A DNA stretch of 64,000 nt from Pumilibacter muris. GTDB taxonomy: Bacteria; Bacillota; Clostridia; Christensenellales; Pumilibacteraceae. The stretch is taken from contig NZ_CALPCN010000001.1 in NCBI RefSeq assembly GCF_943193045.1, positions 478,187-542,186 on the forward strand, given 5' to 3'. The notes under the pieces were generated by a model. That model saw only the letters and a list, made by a program, of their open reading frames with translations. It made no database searches and was not told the origin of the DNA. The translations under genes and the position numbers were made by a program. Below, piece after piece: positions 45,554-54,581 of this stretch. The stretch's first letter is position 1; the number at the start of each line of letters is the position of its first letter.

Positions 45554-46822
45554 TTATGCTCTTATCAAAGCCTTAACAAAACTCTCGCCGTCCGGTTGAA
45601 TAATTTGAACTTTTACTCCGAGCTTTTCGCTAAGTTCGGAAACGGTAGTGCCGTCTAAGAATACGTCGCCGAATTCTCTAAGCATAACTTTGGGCAACAC
45701 AAGCCGCGAGCCCAACGGCTTGCCGCTTAATTGATTGAAAATATCTCGCCCCACAACAAGCCCCGCAACGGTTACCGTAGAACCGAAAAAGTCGTTTCTT
45801 ATTTTATATACGTTAATTTTTCCGCCGAATTTTTTTTGCACTTTCAAGGCGCATTCCGTTATAAGCGGAGCGGCGGATTCGCCTGTGGCTATGCTTAACT
45901 CGCCCACGTCGCCGTTTTCGTAACTCTCCATTGCCGCGTCGAATTCGTGTTTAAACGCCGCTATAAGCCCTATCCCGTTTTCAATTTGAGCAAAGTCCTC
46001 GTAGTCCTCGAACGAAGGCAATTCCTTTCCTGCGGCAAGATACAGTTCGTCGGCGGCAAACACAAAGCGTGTGCCGCGCCTAACAAGCAATTCTTTTTGC
46101 CATTTTTCCACAACCGAAAGAACGGCGTCGGCACTCGCGGAATCCACTTTTTTAAGTTCGGGATTACAGTTGCGAGTAAGCCCGACGGGAACCACTGCAA
46201 GGCTTTGGGTATACGGTTCTATATCGCGGATTGTCGAATCCACGTCGTCGTTTATTCCCGGACAGTAAACGATTTGAGCATGAATTTTTATTCCGCCCCT
46301 GCTAAGCTTTTCGAGCCTGCTCAATATGCTCGGAGTTTCACGCTTGGTTCGCAAAATTTTTCGCCGCAACTCTTCGTTTGAAGTGTGCACGCTAACATAT
46401 AGCGGCGATAGTCCGAGTCTTATTATTCTGTCGATTTCGCTTTCGGAAACGTTTGTAAGAGTAACGTAATTGCCGAAAATAAAGCTGTGCCTGTAATCGT
46501 CGTCTTTAACGCGCAAAGTGCTTCGCAGTTCTTCTTCGGGGAGTTGGTCTACAAAACAAAACACGCAATTATTGCAACACGAGCGCACGGGTATTTCGCG
46601 GCTCAATTCAAGTCCCAAATCTTCGTCTTCGTACTTTTCTATTTCGTAATCGACTATTTCATCTTTGCCTCGCACACGCATTGTAAAATTCTCGCAGCTG
46701 TTATAATAGTCGTAATCGAGAAAATCGAACACGGGAAAACCGTCGAACGAAATCAGCTCTTCGCCCGCACGAACGCCGAGCTCTTCCGCCACGCTTCCTT
46801 TTGTTACCGAAAGAATTTTCAT
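45554..46822 (-). CDS. DUF512 family PDZ/radical SAM protein
   Basis: 422 residues. N-terminal PDZ-like domain (about 1-60), then the cluster motif RSCCNNCVFCFVDQLP (CxxxCxxC), and a C-terminal DUF512 domain. The family is conserved next to der in clostridia; substrate unknown. Start taken at MKILSVTKGS; an in-frame ATG six codons upstream lies in the terminator tail. The ATG lies 8 bases after a TAAAAT box without a ribosome binding site, again suggesting a leaderless or near-leaderless mRNA. Confidence 0.88.
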   Translation of the reverse strand: MKILSVTKGSVAEELGVRAGEELISFDGFPVFDFLDYDYYNSCENFTMRVRGKDEIVDYEIEKYEDEDLGLELSREIPVRSCCNNCVFCFVDQLPEEELRSTLRVKDDDYRHSFIFGNYVTLTNVSESEIDRIIRLGLSPLYVSVHTSNEELRRKILRTKRETPSILSRLEKLSRGGIKIHAQIVYCPGINDDVDSTIRDIEPYTQSLAVVPVGLTRNCNPELKKVDSASADAVLSVVEKWQKELLVRRGTRFVFAADELYLAAGKELPSFEDYEDFAQIENGIGLIAAFKHEFDAAMESYENGDVGELSIATGESAAPLITECALKVQKKFGGKINVYKIRNDFFGSTVTVAGLVVGRDIFNQLSGKPLGSRLVLPKVMLREFGDVFLDGTTVSELSEKLGVKVQIIQPDGESFVKALIRA

Positions 46823-46830
46823 ACCAAAAT

Positions 46831-46860
46831 ATTTTAACATAAAAAAGACGGATTGTCCAA
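46831..46860 (-). promoter_or_regulatory. Promoter of the DUF512 gene within an upstream terminator
   Basis: TTGGAC (46855-46860) lies in the loop of the upstream terminator; 18 bases later is TAAAAT (46831-46836), preceded by ATGT. Confidence 0.55.
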
Positions 46861-46871
46861 CAAATCCGTCT
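46841..46871 (-). terminator. Terminator after the membrane-protein gene at 46924
   Basis: Stem AGACGGAT/ATCCGTCT (46846-46871) with a loop of about 10 bases, followed by five to six T residues on the minus strand. Confidence 0.8.
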
Positions 46872-46923
46872 CGGAGTAACAACAAAAGTTTGCAATACCG
46901 TATGCCGTTAAACGACGGCGGCG

Positions 46924-47658
46924 TCAATCAACATCGTCGTTAAAATAATCTTCGAAAAGGTCGTCCTCTTCGTCGATAGACGTCCTCTTTTCTTCCGAAT
47001 CGAACTTAACGTCTTCGCCCGCTTCGAATTGAACGGCTACGGGCGCGGATTGCCGCGAAGTTACCGAACGTCGTATCAAATTGCCTATTTCAAGCGATAT
47101 TCCGCCAACAAGCGCCGTAACAATTAACGTATCGAAAATACCGTTTTGTCCGAGCATAAACAACGTTCCCGTAGCGCCTGTAACAAATCTGAATAACATG
47201 GCGCAGATAAAATCTCCGAGCACCACGCCGCAAAGAACAGACGCAAGCATTGCAAGTCGTCCTTGCCCTATTATAAACGCGGTTATTCCTCCCGCAAAAC
47301 CGACTATTAAAATCGACGCAACGGCGTTGCCGTAATTTCCTGCGGGCGGAACGGCTATTCTCGACGCAACCGTTATTCCCGCTATCGCCATAGCTCCCAC
47401 TATCGCGCGCAACAAACTGCTGTTTGCTCCGAGAGCGAACATCGCCACAACGCCGAGCAAAAGCGGCAAAAAAAAGCCCGCATAAGAAAAAGAAACATTG
47501 CCTCCCGTAACAAGCGGCGGAAAAACTGCGGCTACGGCAAACGCAAGCACAATTAAAAATGCCACCCAGTTAGCCACTCCCATTTTGGAAAAAAAGCGGT
47601 CTGTCAGTCCGAAAAATATCATAACGGCTATCGCCGCCAACAATATCATGCCTATCAT
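46924..47658 (-). CDS. Predicted membrane protein (DUF1614-like?)
   Basis: 244 residues, about seven hydrophobic segments in residues 1-190, then an acidic cytoplasmic tail (DEEDDLFEDYFNDD). The layout resembles the DUF1614 family, but this is a pattern impression only. GGGAGG lies 11 bases before the ATG. Confidence 0.75.
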   Translation of the reverse strand: MIGMILLAAIAVMIFFGLTDRFFSKMGVANWVAFLIVLAFAVAAVFPPLVTGGNVSFSYAGFFLPLLLGVVAMFALGANSSLLRAIVGAMAIAGITVASRIAVPPAGNYGNAVASILIVGFAGGITAFIIGQGRLAMLASVLCGVVLGDFICAMLFRFVTGATGTLFMLGQNGIFDTLIVTALVGGISLEIGNLIRRSVTSRQSAPVAVQFEAGEDVKFDSEEKRTSIDEEDDLFEDYFNDDVD

Positions 47659-47721
47659 AAAAAAAATTGCCTCCCTTTTTAATGGTAGACAATTTTCTTT
47701 ATAAATATACGTTTACAATCT

Positions 47722-48696
47722 CTATGCGTTATACCAGTTACTGAACGCGGTTTTTCCATCGTAAGCCGTGTTCATATAAGACACAAACTCGAAGTTTTTC
47801 CATTTCTTTTTATTAAGATTGCTAATCTTGACGCTTTCAATACGAATAACCGGGTCGGTTCCTACGGTGTTGCTAACTCCCGTGTGATAATTTTTATCCA
47901 AAGCGTAGATGTCTCGCAATATCTTTTGCGACTCCTCGTCGGCAAATTTTCCGAAAGCCACAAGATTGGAAGCGATTGACGAAGTCCCCACCCTGAAGTC
48001 TCTGTTATTGTCTATAAGATTTATAACGAAATCGCCCGCGTTGGCGTTGTTGTACGAAACAACAAACGCTTCGTCGCCGTACCGCGTTGTGCTGTTTAAA
48101 TCCTTTTTTAACCGATACCCAAATTTGTTGCTCTCCGCTTTATCGAAATACTGTTCGTCGGCGTTCACAATATTAAACATCTTTTGAGGTATGTTCGCAA
48201 TAAAATCGGCGTCTTTGTATTTGGTCTCGTCCGTGCCGTATCCTTTATAAGCGCCGAAACGCATAAAATTGCGTTCGGGCTGCACGTCGTATATAATAGT
48301 TCCGTCGAAAAATCCTATTTGAGCCAAAAACAAAAAATTAGTTGCCGCTATCGGAGCTTCGTCTTCGTAAATTTCCATTGTTATCGTACTGCCGTTACTC
48401 AGCCTGAAAGTGGCGCGCGGATATTTGCTCGTTTGCGGCTGTAAAACAAGCAATAAAACGGCGGTAAGAATTATAACGAGCGCCAAAACAATGCAAGCTA
48501 TCATTATCCAAACGCTCTTCTTCGTCATCGGTTGCTTTACGGCAACCGCGTCGCCGACTGATTCGGGAACATTCTCCGACTCGACTCCTTCCGTAGTGTC
48601 GGTTGAGCGGGCGACATTATTGCTTTTGCTCTCCTCAGACTCGCGCAACGCCTTACGTTCTTTCGCGGTGAGCGAATAATCTTTCTTACGCTTCAT
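47722..48696 (-). CDS. Membrane-anchored cyclophilin-like protein, catalytic residues degenerate
   Basis: 324 residues. Charged cytoplasmic N-terminus, one TM at about 62-85, then an extracellular cyclophilin-like domain (FRLSNGSTITMEIYEDEAPI, NFLFLAQIGFFDGTIIYDV). The catalytic FHR motif of peptidyl-prolyl isomerases is replaced (IYDVQ), so activity is doubtful. Family role often extracytoplasmic protein folding. Confidence 0.8.
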   Translation of the reverse strand: MKRKKDYSLTAKERKALRESEESKSNNVARSTDTTEGVESENVPESVGDAVAVKQPMTKKSVWIMIACIVLALVIILTAVLLLVLQPQTSKYPRATFRLSNGSTITMEIYEDEAPIAATNFLFLAQIGFFDGTIIYDVQPERNFMRFGAYKGYGTDETKYKDADFIANIPQKMFNIVNADEQYFDKAESNKFGYRLKKDLNSTTRYGDEAFVVSYNNANAGDFVINLIDNNRDFRVGTSSIASNLVAFGKFADEESQKILRDIYALDKNYHTGVSNTVGTDPVIRIESVKISNLNKKKWKNFEFVSYMNTAYDGKTAFSNWYNA

Positions 48697-48737
48697 ATTT
48701 TTATCCTCTAAGTGTTATTTTTGTTTCAATCTTTAAC

Positions 48738-49994
48738 TTAACGCTCGCGCGACGAACCGCGTTCTCTTTCGTGCCTGCGCCTAAGCTCGTCGTTTTGTGT
48801 TCCGCCGTCTTGCTTAGAAGCGTTTCGTTCTGCGCGAAGTCTTTCAAGCCTTTCTCTAACCGACTCTTCATGAGCTTCTCCCGTTTCCGCTCGACGGATT
48901 TCTTCCGAACCTATGCCTTGATTACGTCGGTCGGTTCCTCTGCGCTCGCCGTCGCGTTGCCTGTCGTGTTCGATTGCACGCGCGCGGCTGTTATCCGCGC
49001 TATGTTCGCGCTCGTGAACCGCATGTTGCGCCGACGCCCTTGCGGACGGTTCTCTGACGTGCACGCGCGGTTGCGTTACCAAATCCTCTCCGCCCGAATT
49101 TGCCGAAACCTGTTGCACGGCTTCCGTATCGTGTTTTTCATATATAACGGTTATCGGTTTTGTATACACCCGTTCGGGCTCCGCTTCTACAACGCGTTCG
49201 TCAGGCATAGCCTCAACCGCTTCATGTTCTACGTTCGAAATTTCGGGAAGTTCTTCCGCCGTTACGCTCTCCGGCAGTTTCGGAAACACCTCTCCTTGCT
49301 CCAATAGCTCGGTTTCCGTTAATGCCGCAACTTCTTCGGGCGCTTCGGAAACACGATTTACATATACTCCTGTATCGCCCTCGAGCTCACGCTTATAAAA
49401 CACTACTTTGGCGGAGTTAAAATACGGCAACACCCATATAAAAACCAAACCGCAAGTGATTATTCCCAACAAAAACCAACCCGCAAACGAAAGAGCAAGT
49501 CCGAAATATTTTCCCGTGCGACCTTTCATAACCTTATTGCTCAATTTCAAAGCGTCTTTCGGTTTAAGTTCAGGATTTGCCCGCAACAAATAAACCGACA
49601 TAGACGTGCGCAACAAAAAGATTATTCCCGGCACAATTAGCAAAATCGTAAAAGCGAGCCATAAAACAAATTTGAGCAACAACAGCACAATAACGCGTTC
49701 TAAGTTCTTTTTATTAAAACCGTCGAAAATGTGCTGAGCTTCCGCTTTTTCGGCTCTGTACATTTTAAGATAAAATCCCGTCATGCCGAAACCGAAAGGA
49801 CCCAACAGCAATAAAAACACTATTATCAGAATTATGCAATACCAAATAGCGTATTTGGAAACTACGCATAAAAGAGTGCTTAGCAAAGCTATATTGAGAG
49901 CAAGCGTATAAACCACGCCGTAAATAATCATTGCGTGTTCTCTGTTGAGCGCAAACCGCTCTTTCGCTTCGCTTTTAATTTCCTTTACTCGCAT
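48738..49994 (-). CDS. DUF975 family membrane protein with long charged C-terminal tail
   Basis: 418 residues. About the first 220 form the DUF975 domain with five to six TMs (NREHAMIIYGVVYTLALNI, LLGPFGFGMTGFYLKM). The rest is a disordered Arg/Glu/His-rich tail, an unusual addition (DUF975 proteins are typically 220-250 residues). No ribosome binding site is seen, and the promoter gives a leader of only about 8-10 bases. Confidence 0.82.
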   Translation of the reverse strand: MRVKEIKSEAKERFALNREHAMIIYGVVYTLALNIALLSTLLCVVSKYAIWYCIILIIVFLLLLGPFGFGMTGFYLKMYRAEKAEAQHIFDGFNKKNLERVIVLLLLKFVLWLAFTILLIVPGIIFLLRTSMSVYLLRANPELKPKDALKLSNKVMKGRTGKYFGLALSFAGWFLLGIITCGLVFIWVLPYFNSAKVVFYKRELEGDTGVYVNRVSEAPEEVAALTETELLEQGEVFPKLPESVTAEELPEISNVEHEAVEAMPDERVVEAEPERVYTKPITVIYEKHDTEAVQQVSANSGGEDLVTQPRVHVREPSARASAQHAVHEREHSADNSRARAIEHDRQRDGERRGTDRRNQGIGSEEIRRAETGEAHEESVRERLERLRAERNASKQDGGTQNDELRRRHERERGSSRER

Positions 49995-50010
49995 AGCACC
50001 GTTAACATTT

Positions 50011-50039
50011 ATTATACGCTTTTCGAACCTTTAAGTCAA
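50011..50039 (-). promoter_or_regulatory. Promoter of the DUF975 gene
   Basis: TTGACT (50034-50039), 17 bases, TATAAT (50011-50016). ATG follows 16 bases after the -10 box. Confidence 0.75.
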
Positions 50040-50046
50040 ACGAATG

Positions 50047-50889
50047 TTATTTGCAGTCGGCGAAATCTTCGCCGAGCGGCACGGATATTTTTTTACCCGA
50101 CAAGTATTCGAGCGGAGCCGACAACTTCCCGAACTGAATTTGCGTGGCTCTCAATTTTTGAATTTTAGCTCCTGCGGCGCGGTTTGAGGCAACGTTTCCG
50201 TATTTTCCGTCGCCTACAATAGGAAATCCCGCGAAAGCCAAATGCGCTCTGAGTTGGTGAGTTCTTCCCGTAACTGGTTTTAGCATGAGCACCGACTGAG
50301 CGCCGCCAAGCACAACCTTATATTCGGTGATTATTTCCTTAGCTCCGCGTTTATATTCTCCGTAAACTTTGCAAACCGAGCTTCGAGCGTCTTTTTCAAG
50401 GTACGCTTTAAGCGTATCTTCCCGTTTTTCGGGACAACCGAACACTCTCGCATAATAAGTTTTTGTAATTTGCCCGTTTTTAAACGCCTCTATAAGCGAC
50501 AAATAAGACTCTTCGCAAGACGCCGTAAGCAAAACGCCGGTAGTGTTGGTGTCTAACCTGTGAACCGCTTTCACCGCTCTTCCCGTTTTGTTTTTTACAA
50601 GTTCGGGAACTTGAACTTCCGATTCCGTATACGGCGGTTTATCAACCGCCACAATAAATTCGTCGGAATACACAATAGGAATTTCAGAGGGCGCAAATTT
50701 TTCGGGCAAAAATATTTCTACAATGTCGCCCGCATACAGCGGCTTGTCCGATTGCGTTTTAGTTCCGTTCACGCGCACTTCGCCGCGCTTTATTTGGTTT
50801 TTAATTTTCTCGCGCGAAACACCGGGCAATCTACGGCACAACTCTGACGCAAGCTCGCAGCCGCTTTCCACATTGAACTTTAATTTCAT
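50047..50889 (-). CDS. RluA family 23S/tRNA pseudouridine synthase
   Basis: 280 residues. N-terminal S4 RNA-binding domain, catalytic Asp in AVHRLDTNTTGVLL, and C-terminal GRTHQLRAHLAFAGFPIVGD. Target uridine cannot be told from sequence. The ATG overlaps the feoB stop (ATGA). Confidence 0.92.
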   Translation of the reverse strand: MKLKFNVESGCELASELCRRLPGVSREKIKNQIKRGEVRVNGTKTQSDKPLYAGDIVEIFLPEKFAPSEIPIVYSDEFIVAVDKPPYTESEVQVPELVKNKTGRAVKAVHRLDTNTTGVLLTASCEESYLSLIEAFKNGQITKTYYARVFGCPEKREDTLKAYLEKDARSSVCKVYGEYKRGAKEIITEYKVVLGGAQSVLMLKPVTGRTHQLRAHLAFAGFPIVGDGKYGNVASNRAAGAKIQKLRATQIQFGKLSAPLEYLSGKKISVPLGEDFADCK

Positions 50890-53153
50890 TTTTTATCCCG
50901 ATTCGTTTTTTTGCAAGTTTTAGAGCACGTTCCGCAACCGCCCGCGCAATACGGACACGCTTTTTTGCCGCGCAATCTTCCTATAAACACCGAAATGCAA
51001 ACCGCAACCACTGCCGCCACTATAATGCACCCTATGAATACGCCTTTGTTCAGATAATACAAAAGTCCCACTCCGTAAAACAGCAACGACACAACGTAAG
51101 CAACACCTATTTGCAAACCGAGACTGAAAAACATCCATTTTAATCCCGCTTCTTTTCTAATTGCAACCAAAGTCGCAACGCAAGGAACGTACAACAGAGT
51201 GAACACCATAAACGTAAGAGCGGAAAGCGAAGCGTGAGAACCTGTGAAAATCGCCTCTACACCGCCCAAACTTTCTATACTCGAAATTACCACTTCTTTG
51301 GCAACAAGCCCGCTCAACAACGAAGTAACGGCTTTCCAATTTCCGAAACCGAACGGCTTGAAAACAGGCGCAATCCAACCGCTGATTAGTTCGAGAATGC
51401 TTTTTGCGTTCTTTCCCACTGTGTATCCTGCGGTAAACGAAAAATTCGACAACAGCCACACAATAACGTTCAAAGCGAATATTACCGTGCCTACTCTAAT
51501 TAGAAATACTTTGGCATTATTCCAAATTATTTGAAACACGCGTTCCGCAGTGGGAAAACGGTACGGCGGCATTTCCATAATAAACGACAATTTTCCGCTT
51601 TTTAACGGTTTAACGCATTTTTCGAACAACGCGGCAAGTAGCAAAGCCACTGCGGCGCCGAGAACGTACATGCCGAAAATAACAAACGGAGAACCTGCGG
51701 CAAAAAATGCCGCCGCAACAGTGGAATACACCGGCAAACGAGCGCTGCACGACATAAACGGCGTTAAAAGCACCGTCTTTTTTCTCATGGTGTCGTCTTC
51801 GAGTCCGCGAGCGGTAAGCACCGCTGTGGCGCTGCACCCGAACCCCATTAGCATAGTGAAAGCACTTCTTCCGCTAAGTCCGATTTTACGGAATATTCCG
51901 TCCGTCATAAACGCTACACGGCTTATATATCCGCTGTCTTCCAAAAGCGCAAGGAAAAAGAACAGCAAAACTATTTGCGGCAAAAACACGAGTATTCCGC
52001 CAACGCCGTGAATAATTCCGTCGCCCACAAGCCCCACTATCCAAGCCGGACATTTTATTTTAACAAGCCATTTAGTCAGCGGATTATAAATTAGCTTATC
52101 TATTCCGAGTTCCAAAAGCCAAGTAAAAAATTTGCCCACCAACCCGAAAGTGACTACGAATATCAGCGCCATAACAAGTAAAAATATAGGCAACGCCAAA
52201 TACTTGTTAAGCACTATTTTGTCTATGCGCGAAAAGCCGAGCATTTTTAAGCGTTCGCTCTTTTTATGCTTATCGTGATGTCTTGCGTGTTTATCCTTTT
52301 TGTCGCGCTCCTCTTCGGGTTCCCCCTCTCGCTCTATAGGCACGTTGTGCTCGGTGTGCTCGTGCATTTCGTGATGTTCGTCGGAAACGCTTCTGCTTAT
52401 TGCTCCTTCTGTGATTTTGTCTATAAATTCGTAGCGAACCTGAGCTACGCGAGCCTGCATATCTCCCATAGCTTCAAGCGCCTTTATCTGCAATTCGTTA
52501 AGATTGAGTTTTTCAAGCACAAAAGCGTCGTTTTCAAGCACTTTTATCGCCGCCCAACGGGGAACAAAACCCGCGTTCGCGGCATTTGCGCCTATAATAG
52601 ACACCACGTCGTCAAGAGGAAGCTTTTCCAAATATTCGAGGTTCACGGTGTTGGCGCCGTGCGTTTGAATATGGTCGAGCGCCACTTGCATCAAAAGGTG
52701 AACGTCGCTGTGATATTTGGCGCTCATCGGCACAATGGGTATTTTGAGCACCTTTTCGATTTTGCGGTAGTTTAAAACTTTGCCCTGCTTTTTAAGCTCG
52801 TCCATCATGTTCACAACGAGCACCGTAGGAACGTCGAGTTCGAGCAACTGCAAAGTTAAATACAAGTTGCGCGCAAGGTTATTCACTTCGCAAATATTTA
52901 TTATAAGGTCGCTCGATTTATCGAGAATCCTATCGCGCGAAATCCCCTCTTCGGGGCTGTATACGCTAAGCGAATACAATCCCGGCAAATCCACCATGTT
53001 CACCGTGTTGTGGTCGAACATAATTTTTTTGCTCACTTCGGTTACTGTAACGCCATGCCAATTACCTACGTGTTCGAGCGAATGAGTTATTCTGTTGTAT
53101 AGGCTTGTCTTACCTACGTTGGGATTTCCCACAAGCGATATGGTGTATTCCAT
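50886..53153 (-). CDS. feoB: Ferrous iron transporter FeoB with His-rich insertion and Cys-rich tail
   Basis: 755 residues. N-terminal G domain: G1 GNPNVGKTS (9-17), G3 DLPG (55-58), G4 NMMD (115-118); then GDI domain, Gate TMs and C-terminal TMs. Unusual: an acidic, His-rich insertion at about 259-297 with nine His, and a C-terminal tail with five Cys (CPYCAGGCGTCSKTC) like the separate FeoB-associated Cys-rich protein of other Firmicutes. The ATG overlaps the feoA TGA. An upstream TTG is a less likely start. Confidence 0.95.
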   Translation of the reverse strand: MEYTISLVGNPNVGKTSLYNRITHSLEHVGNWHGVTVTEVSKKIMFDHNTVNMVDLPGLYSLSVYSPEEGISRDRILDKSSDLIINICEVNNLARNLYLTLQLLELDVPTVLVVNMMDELKKQGKVLNYRKIEKVLKIPIVPMSAKYHSDVHLLMQVALDHIQTHGANTVNLEYLEKLPLDDVVSIIGANAANAGFVPRWAAIKVLENDAFVLEKLNLNELQIKALEAMGDMQARVAQVRYEFIDKITEGAISRSVSDEHHEMHEHTEHNVPIEREGEPEEERDKKDKHARHHDKHKKSERLKMLGFSRIDKIVLNKYLALPIFLLVMALIFVVTFGLVGKFFTWLLELGIDKLIYNPLTKWLVKIKCPAWIVGLVGDGIIHGVGGILVFLPQIVLLFFFLALLEDSGYISRVAFMTDGIFRKIGLSGRSAFTMLMGFGCSATAVLTARGLEDDTMRKKTVLLTPFMSCSARLPVYSTVAAAFFAAGSPFVIFGMYVLGAAVALLLAALFEKCVKPLKSGKLSFIMEMPPYRFPTAERVFQIIWNNAKVFLIRVGTVIFALNVIVWLLSNFSFTAGYTVGKNAKSILELISGWIAPVFKPFGFGNWKAVTSLLSGLVAKEVVISSIESLGGVEAIFTGSHASLSALTFMVFTLLYVPCVATLVAIRKEAGLKWMFFSLGLQIGVAYVVSLLFYGVGLLYYLNKGVFIGCIIVAAVVAVCISVFIGRLRGKKACPYCAGGCGTCSKTCKKTNRDKK

Positions 53154-53380
53154 CAACTCGCCGCCTTAATTTGAATTAAAGAAGCGGCGTCTTCTCTGAG
53201 CGCCACCAAAAATCCGCGCAATCCCACCAAAACCGTTCCGCCCATAGGCGCAACTCCCGCTATATACAGCGAACATTCGGGCGTAAAACCCATATCGAGC
53301 AAACGGCGGCGGGCATTTCCTTCGCCCGACACGCCGCACACTTTGTATTTTGTGTTTACTTGTGCATCCAAAAGCGTCAT
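53153..53380 (-). CDS. feoA: Ferrous iron transport protein FeoA
   Basis: 75-residue SH3-like FeoA domain (GNARRRLLDMGFTPE... VLVGLRGFLVALRED). Stop overlaps the feoB start, so the two are translationally coupled. Confidence 0.92.
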   Translation of the reverse strand: MTLLDAQVNTKYKVCGVSGEGNARRRLLDMGFTPECSLYIAGVAPMGGTVLVGLRGFLVALREDAASLIQIKAAS

Positions 53381-53389
53381 AACGCCGTC

Positions 53390-53854
53390 TCAGTCCTTTT
53401 TGCCGTTCATTTTTTCGTCGTTTATAAAATCGGTAAATTCGGTAACGTCGCGGAACTGACGGTATACCGAAGCGAATCTTATGTACGCAATTTGGTCAAG
53501 CTGTTTTAATTCTCTCATAACTATTTCGCCGATTTTGCGCGACGATATTTCCTGCATGAGCGAATTGCTGATTTGCTTTTCCACCGACGTTACGAGAGCG
53601 TCTATATCGTGCATTGCCACAGGACGCTTTTCGCACGACTTAATAACGCCGCTTTTTATTTTCGACGCGTCGAACTGTTGGCGCGTGCCGTCGTTTTTAA
53701 CCACGAGAATGGGCGTCATTTCAATCATTTCGTAGGTTGTGAAACGCTTGCCGCATTTAAGGCATTCGCGGCGGCGGCGAATCGAATTCCCTTCGTCGGT
53801 AGGTCTCGAATCCAAAACTTTGCTTTCTGTATAGCCGCAATACATGCATTTCAT
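53390..53854 (-). CDS. nrdR: Transcriptional repressor NrdR
   Basis: Zinc-ribbon (MKCMYCGYTESKVLDSRPTDE and CLKCGKRF) plus ATP-cone domain; senses dATP and represses ribonucleotide reductase genes. 154 residues. No nrd gene or NrdR box is nearby. First gene of an nrdR-feoA-feoB-rluA run. Confidence 0.95.
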   Translation of the reverse strand: MKCMYCGYTESKVLDSRPTDEGNSIRRRRECLKCGKRFTTYEMIEMTPILVVKNDGTRQQFDASKIKSGVIKSCEKRPVAMHDIDALVTSVEKQISNSLMQEISSRKIGEIVMRELKQLDQIAYIRFASVYRQFRDVTEFTDFINDEKMNGKKD

Positions 53855-53930
53855 ACGTTACGCCTCTCGGGGTTCAATATCTTATATGCGCAAAACAATC
53901 GAATTATGCCACCGCAATATAAGCAAATAT

Positions 53931-53959
53931 ATTATACAACAATTTTTTGCGCAACGCAA
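53931..53959 (-). promoter_or_regulatory. Promoter of nrdR-feoAB
   Basis: TTGCGT (53954-53959), 17 bases, TATAAT (53931-53936); leader about 70 bases with GAGG before ATG. Confidence 0.7.
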
Positions 53960-53969
53960 TCAATTTGTA

Positions 53970-54410
53970 TCAATTCGTTTGCGACCAACGGTGAGCGCAG
54001 TCGAAAAGCATACATTTTTCGCACCTGAAATCGCAATCGGGATGCGGTTCGTCGCAATCTTTTCCGCGTCGGCTCGGCTTAGAATCGCATTTGTTGCCGT
54101 CGTGGCAATGTTTCGGCGGAGGCGGTGGCGGCGGTTCTTTGTGGTTGCAACTCATTCTGCCGTCGGCTTCCATAACAAGGTTTACCAAAATAACGTCCTC
54201 GCCTATTTTCTGAACGCAACGCCACGGTATGAATATATCTTGATTCTTCGAAAACACACTGCGGCGGGCAAAAGGCACCACAATGCCGCTGATAGTGCCG
54301 TCGGTACGGGAAAAAAGAATATCCACAATTCGCCCCATACGCTTGCCGTCGGTGGCGTTCACAACCTCTTTGGAACGCAATTCGCAATAAGATAAATCGT
54401 CTTCGCACAT
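53970..54410 (-). CDS. YlmC/YmxH family PRC-barrel sporulation protein with Cys-rich tail
   Basis: 146 residues. The first 85 are the PRC-barrel of the YlmC/YmxH family (VVNATDGKRMGRIVDILF, IFIPWRCVQKIGEDVI), usually beside sigG. The rest is unusual: a run of seven Pro, then 7-8 Cys with His and Asp (residues 88-138), a possible metal-binding tail. Start at MCEDDLSYCE after GAGG. Confidence 0.88.
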   Translation of the reverse strand: MCEDDLSYCELRSKEVVNATDGKRMGRIVDILFSRTDGTISGIVVPFARRSVFSKNQDIFIPWRCVQKIGEDVILVNLVMEADGRMSCNHKEPPPPPPPKHCHDGNKCDSKPSRRGKDCDEPHPDCDFRCEKCMLFDCAHRWSQTN

Positions 54411-54493
54411 AGCTCTTACCTCGAAGTATATATATGCGCAATACGGGAACATGGTGCAAACAAAAAAACAACTTGTTTATACCCCTTTATATC

Positions 54494-54503
54494 TTCGACA
54501 AAA
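54494..54503 (-). promoter_or_regulatory. Spo0A-box-like site between sigG and ylmC
   Basis: TTTTGTCGAA on the minus strand, matching the 0A box core TGTCGAA. It lies 80-90 bases from both start codons. Confidence 0.4.
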
Positions 54504-54528
54504 TACGCGGCAAAAAAGCGGCGCGTCG

Positions 54529-54557
54529 GTATAAAAAAATTGCCGCTCGTAAAAAAT
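54529..54557 (+). promoter_or_regulatory. Candidate forespore (SigF/SigG) promoter of sigG
   Basis: GTATA (54529-54533), 15 bases, GTAAAAAAT (54549-54557). The -35 fits SigF/SigG well; the -10 only loosely. Confidence 0.3.
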
Positions 54558-54581
54558 AGCCGTATCACAAGGAGGGCAATT

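Noticed and set aside
53381..53969. Fur/DtxR or NrdR box near nrdR-feoAB
   Set aside because: No convincing palindrome matching those consensus sites.
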